From an uncultured Dorea sp. (GTDB lineage: Bacteria > Bacillota > Clostridia > Lachnospirales > Lachnospiraceae), in the NCBI GenBank assembly GCA_910577685.1, contig CAJTOH010000002.1, positions 62,001 through 126,000 of the forward strand: a stretch of DNA of 64,000 nt, given 5' to 3'. The notes under the pieces are model-generated. The model ran no database searches, was not told the origin of the DNA, and saw nothing but the letters and a program-made list of their open reading frames with translations. The position numbers were made by a program, and so were the translations under genes. Of this stretch, positions 61,978 through 64,000 are shown piece by piece (the stretch's first letter is position 1; each line of letters opens with the position of its first letter).

Positions 61978-63426
61978 ATGAAAATCTTAATTGCCGACGA
62001 TGAACGAATGGTACGCTTAAGCTTCCTCAGTATGTGTGAAGAACTCTACCCTGATACCCATCAATATTGGGAAGCACGCAATGGCAAAGAGCTTGTCCGG
62101 CTGGTAACAGAAGAGCGGCCGGATGTGGTCTTTGTGGATATCCGCATGCCTCTATTGGACGGCCTGAATGCTGTGGAGCAATTGACTGCCAGCCAACCAG
62201 ATATCTATTTTATCATCCTCAGCGGATACTCCGATTTTTCCTATGCTCAGAAAGCAATTCAGCTGGGAGTACGTAATTATCTGCTGAAACCCCCTTCTCT
62301 GGAGGACATTCAGAATGTACTTCTTCAGGCCAACGCGGAAAAAGAACGCAAACTTCTGGATGCCAACCAGAGCTTTTTCTATGAAATCATGGCACAGTTC
62401 AATACCTATTATTTACTTTCTGAATTGGAAACGGAGACCTATGGCCATCTGTCCGCCTATCTTTTTTATGCAGACTATAACGAGGAAAAGGGGCAGCGCC
62501 AGTTTTATAAAGAACTCTATAAAAAGATACAGAAGGAAGTATCACCTTTGATATTGCAGGGACACCATTATTCCCTGTTTTCACTTCCTGAAGGCGGTCT
62601 GTGTCTGATTCTTAAAAGCCCTTTTAAAACCAACCTCATCAAACGGTCTTTTGAAAGAATCTCTTTGGATTTTGGCATCACAGTAACCGTCTTTTACGCA
62701 CAATCCTCTTCCATGGAGCAGCTCTTTCAACACATTATCATGTTTACTGAGCAGTTTTCTCTTCGGATCTTTCTGGGATATGGCGGGATAATCGATAAAA
62801 AAGCTCTTGCGATACAGGATTCTTTTCAACACTTGCTCGGGCTGGCCAAAACAATTGAAGACCTGCAGCTTGCTTATCAGGAAAAAGAAAGGACTGTTTA
62901 TCAAAAAACACTTGAGAATTTGGTTCCGGAAACCACTTTGCGCCCACTCATTTCCATTGTCGACTGGGAAGGCGTAGAAAAATATCTCCGCCATTACTTT
63001 TACATTACTACAACAATACGTGATTTTTCCGGTCTGTTTCAAATTTTATCTCAAAGTAAGGAAACCCTGCACAATCCAAAGCTTCCGGATAACGGCGCCC
63101 ATATTGCGGAGAAAGTCAAACTTTATCTGGCAGAGCACTATATGGAGGATATCGGAATCAATACACTGGCGTCTGTTTATGGAATTACTCCCAATTACCT
63201 TAGTAAACTTTTCCATCAAAAAGCAGGAATCCGTTTTATTGATTATCTTACAAAACTCCGCATTCATCACGGGAAAGAGCTTCTGCTTACCCGTCCCGGA
63301 CTTTCGGTAAACGAAGTGGCTGAATTGGTAGGGTATAACAGTCCACGCCATTTTTCAAAGGTCTTTCAGAAGGCAACAGGCGCAACGCCTTCGGAATATC
63401 GCCGGAAAGCAATAACCGGGGAATAA
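61978..63426 (+). CDS. YesN-type response regulator with AraC DNA-binding domain
   Basis: 482 residues. The receiver domain (about 1-120) has LIADDERMVRLSFLS, phospho-acceptor Asp in VVFVDIRMPLLDG (about 55) and YLLKPPSLED. A middle region without known motif follows (about 140-380). The C-terminal AraC/XylS domain (about 385-478) has two helix-turn-helix units (INTLASVYGITPNYLSKLFHQ and VNEVAELVGYNSPRHFSKVF). Expected to activate the divergent sugar operon. Confidence 0.93.
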   Translation: MKILIADDERMVRLSFLSMCEELYPDTHQYWEARNGKELVRLVTEERPDVVFVDIRMPLLDGLNAVEQLTASQPDIYFIILSGYSDFSYAQKAIQLGVRNYLLKPPSLEDIQNVLLQANAEKERKLLDANQSFFYEIMAQFNTYYLLSELETETYGHLSAYLFYADYNEEKGQRQFYKELYKKIQKEVSPLILQGHHYSLFSLPEGGLCLILKSPFKTNLIKRSFERISLDFGITVTVFYAQSSSMEQLFQHIIMFTEQFSLRIFLGYGGIIDKKALAIQDSFQHLLGLAKTIEDLQLAYQEKERTVYQKTLENLVPETTLRPLISIVDWEGVEKYLRHYFYITTTIRDFSGLFQILSQSKETLHNPKLPDNGAHIAEKVKLYLAEHYMEDIGINTLASVYGITPNYLSKLFHQKAGIRFIDYLTKLRIHHGKELLLTRPGLSVNEVAELVGYNSPRHFSKVFQKATGATPSEYRRKAITGE

Positions 63427-63431
63427 TACAT

Positions 63432-63530
63432 GGGGCTGTCGCATTAAGCACAAATCCCACAAGATACGGCATTTTCCAGAAACTAAATTCCGCCATATCT
63501 TGTAATTGTTTTGCTTATTGCAACAGCCCC
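63432..63530 (+). repeat. Palindromic repeat family 2, copy B (99 bp)
   Basis: Ends GGGGCTGTCGCATTAAG / CTTATTGCAACAGCCCC, inner stem ACAAGATA/TATCTTGT and central TTTCCAGAAA; the reverse complement of copy A at 52971-53067 aligns along the whole length. It lies between the convergent yesN-type gene and the last gene, so it can act as terminator for either. Confidence 0.85.
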
Positions 63531-63548
63531 CTCCTCCCTTTTATAGAG

Positions 63549-64000
63549 CTACTCCCCGAATTTCAAATCTATTTTCCCGTCCAGCATATAAATCCCCTCC
63601 ACGGACGAATCCTCAAGCATCTTTAGAAGCTCCTCCTTCGCCGCATAAACGACAACTCCATAACTTTTCACCCCATGTTCTTGGATATAGTCAAGGGCCT
63701 CCCTGTATTCATAGATATTAAGGAAATTCTTTCCTCCCGGCGCTCCGCCTTCAAAGATTTTCAAAAAATCCTCCCGTTCCATAAGATATCGAATCATCGA
63801 CTCTACATGCTTTTCATATACCGCTGCCAGTGAAAGCCTCCCTTTTGCCTCGTCCTCCTCATAGATGTCTGCCTCCTTATCTTCCCTTTTTGTATACTGC
63901 GCAAGATCCAGACAAGGGTATTCTTCCTCATCGTATGCCATTTCATAATCATATCCTCTCTTTACGGGAGTAAATCCCCAATACCGGTATCCCTCCATCT
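63549..64000 (-). CDS. C-terminal part of a possible sigma-factor-regulator-like protein (gene continues past window)
   Basis: The frame is open to the window end, so the Met at 63998 may be internal. The visible 149 residues are acidic. The segment KNFLNIYEYREALDYIQEHGVKSYGVVVYAAKEELLKML resembles the Sigma_reg_C domain found at the C-terminus of membrane anti-sigma-like proteins. No membrane segment is within the visible part. Identification is tentative. Confidence 0.5.
   Translation of the reverse strand, partial: MEGYRYWGFTPVKRGYDYEMAYDEEEYPCLDLAQYTKREDKEADIYEEDEAKGRLSLAAVYEKHVESMIRYLMEREDFLKIFEGGAPGGKNFLNIYEYREALDYIQEHGVKSYGVVVYAAKEELLKMLEDSSVEGIYMLDGKIDLKFGE

Noticed and set aside
1..64000. 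CRISPR arrays, prophage, rRNA or a full insertion sequence
   Set aside because: No regularly spaced direct repeats, phage structural genes, rRNA sequence or transposase gene was seen.

Overview
The window looks like chromosome of a Gram-positive (monoderm) anaerobe of the Clostridia, most likely Lachnospiraceae. This rests on gene content and protein style, not on a database match: GdpP-RplI-DnaB order, type III glutamine synthetase, a two-cluster 2[4Fe-4S] ferredoxin, PepF, D-allulose/D-psicose 3-epimerase of the clostridial type, YesM/YesN regulation and tRNA genes without encoded CCA. No rRNA, CRISPR array, prophage or complete insertion sequence was seen.

Layout. 1-3.4 kb: end of gdpP (cut by the window edge), rplI and dnaB on the plus strand, meeting a small convergent unknown gene and a ferredoxin gene. 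4.1-24.2 kb: a complete type IV pilus operon on the minus strand, in transcription order pilT, a giant 3347-residue prepilin, PilX-, PilV- and PilW-like minor pilins, pilA, an odd pilin-like protein, prepilin peptidase, pilC, a fused pilM-pilN, pilO and pilB. There is no secretin, as expected with a single membrane. A LytTR response regulator lies just upstream. 25.2-34.4 kb: an oligopeptide uptake operon (oppA, oppB, oppC, oppD, oppF, a small membrane protein, pepF) in which OppC carries an RCC1-like beta-propeller and OppF carries a coiled-coil insertion. 34.8-35.6 kb: seven tRNA genes behind one strong promoter. 35.7-42.8 kb: housekeeping genes (YfcE-like phosphoesterase, ITP pyrophosphatase, THUMP methyltransferase, glutamine synthetase III, fructose-bisphosphate aldolase) and small unknown proteins. 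43.2-50 kb: tRNA-Glu, a ketose 3-epimerase, the rpmG-secE-nusG-rplK-rplA operon, cysK, a broken SdpI-like gene and an aminotransferase. 50.3-54.8 kb: an exonuclease/endonuclease/phosphatase-family protein, a DUF1016/YhcG nuclease, a WYL regulator and a four-helix membrane protein. 55.1-63.4 kb: an alpha-galactoside-type utilisation cluster (GH36 enzyme, two permeases, lipoprotein binding protein) divergent from a YesM/YesN two-component system. The window ends inside a possible sigma-factor-regulator C-terminal domain.

How the parts work together. The pilus operon contains extension (PilB) and retraction (PilT) motors, platform (PilC), alignment proteins (PilMN, PilO), peptidase, major pilin and a set of minor pilins. 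The giant prepilin has a canonical class III leader, more than thirty GLUG-type beta-helix repeats and a long C-terminal beta-sandwich part, so it is a natural candidate for a pilus-tip adhesin in place of PilY1. The peptide operon links import to cytoplasmic hydrolysis by PepF. In both ABC operons a hairpin terminator sits between the binding-protein gene and the first permease gene, which should make the binding protein more abundant.

Two families of short palindromic repeats occur: a 142-bp MITE-like element (two copies, one with a perfect 8-bp target duplication) and a roughly 98-bp palindrome (two copies, inverted). Two genes appear frameshifted at homopolymers (sugar permease at an A11 run, SdpI-like protein at a C4 run).
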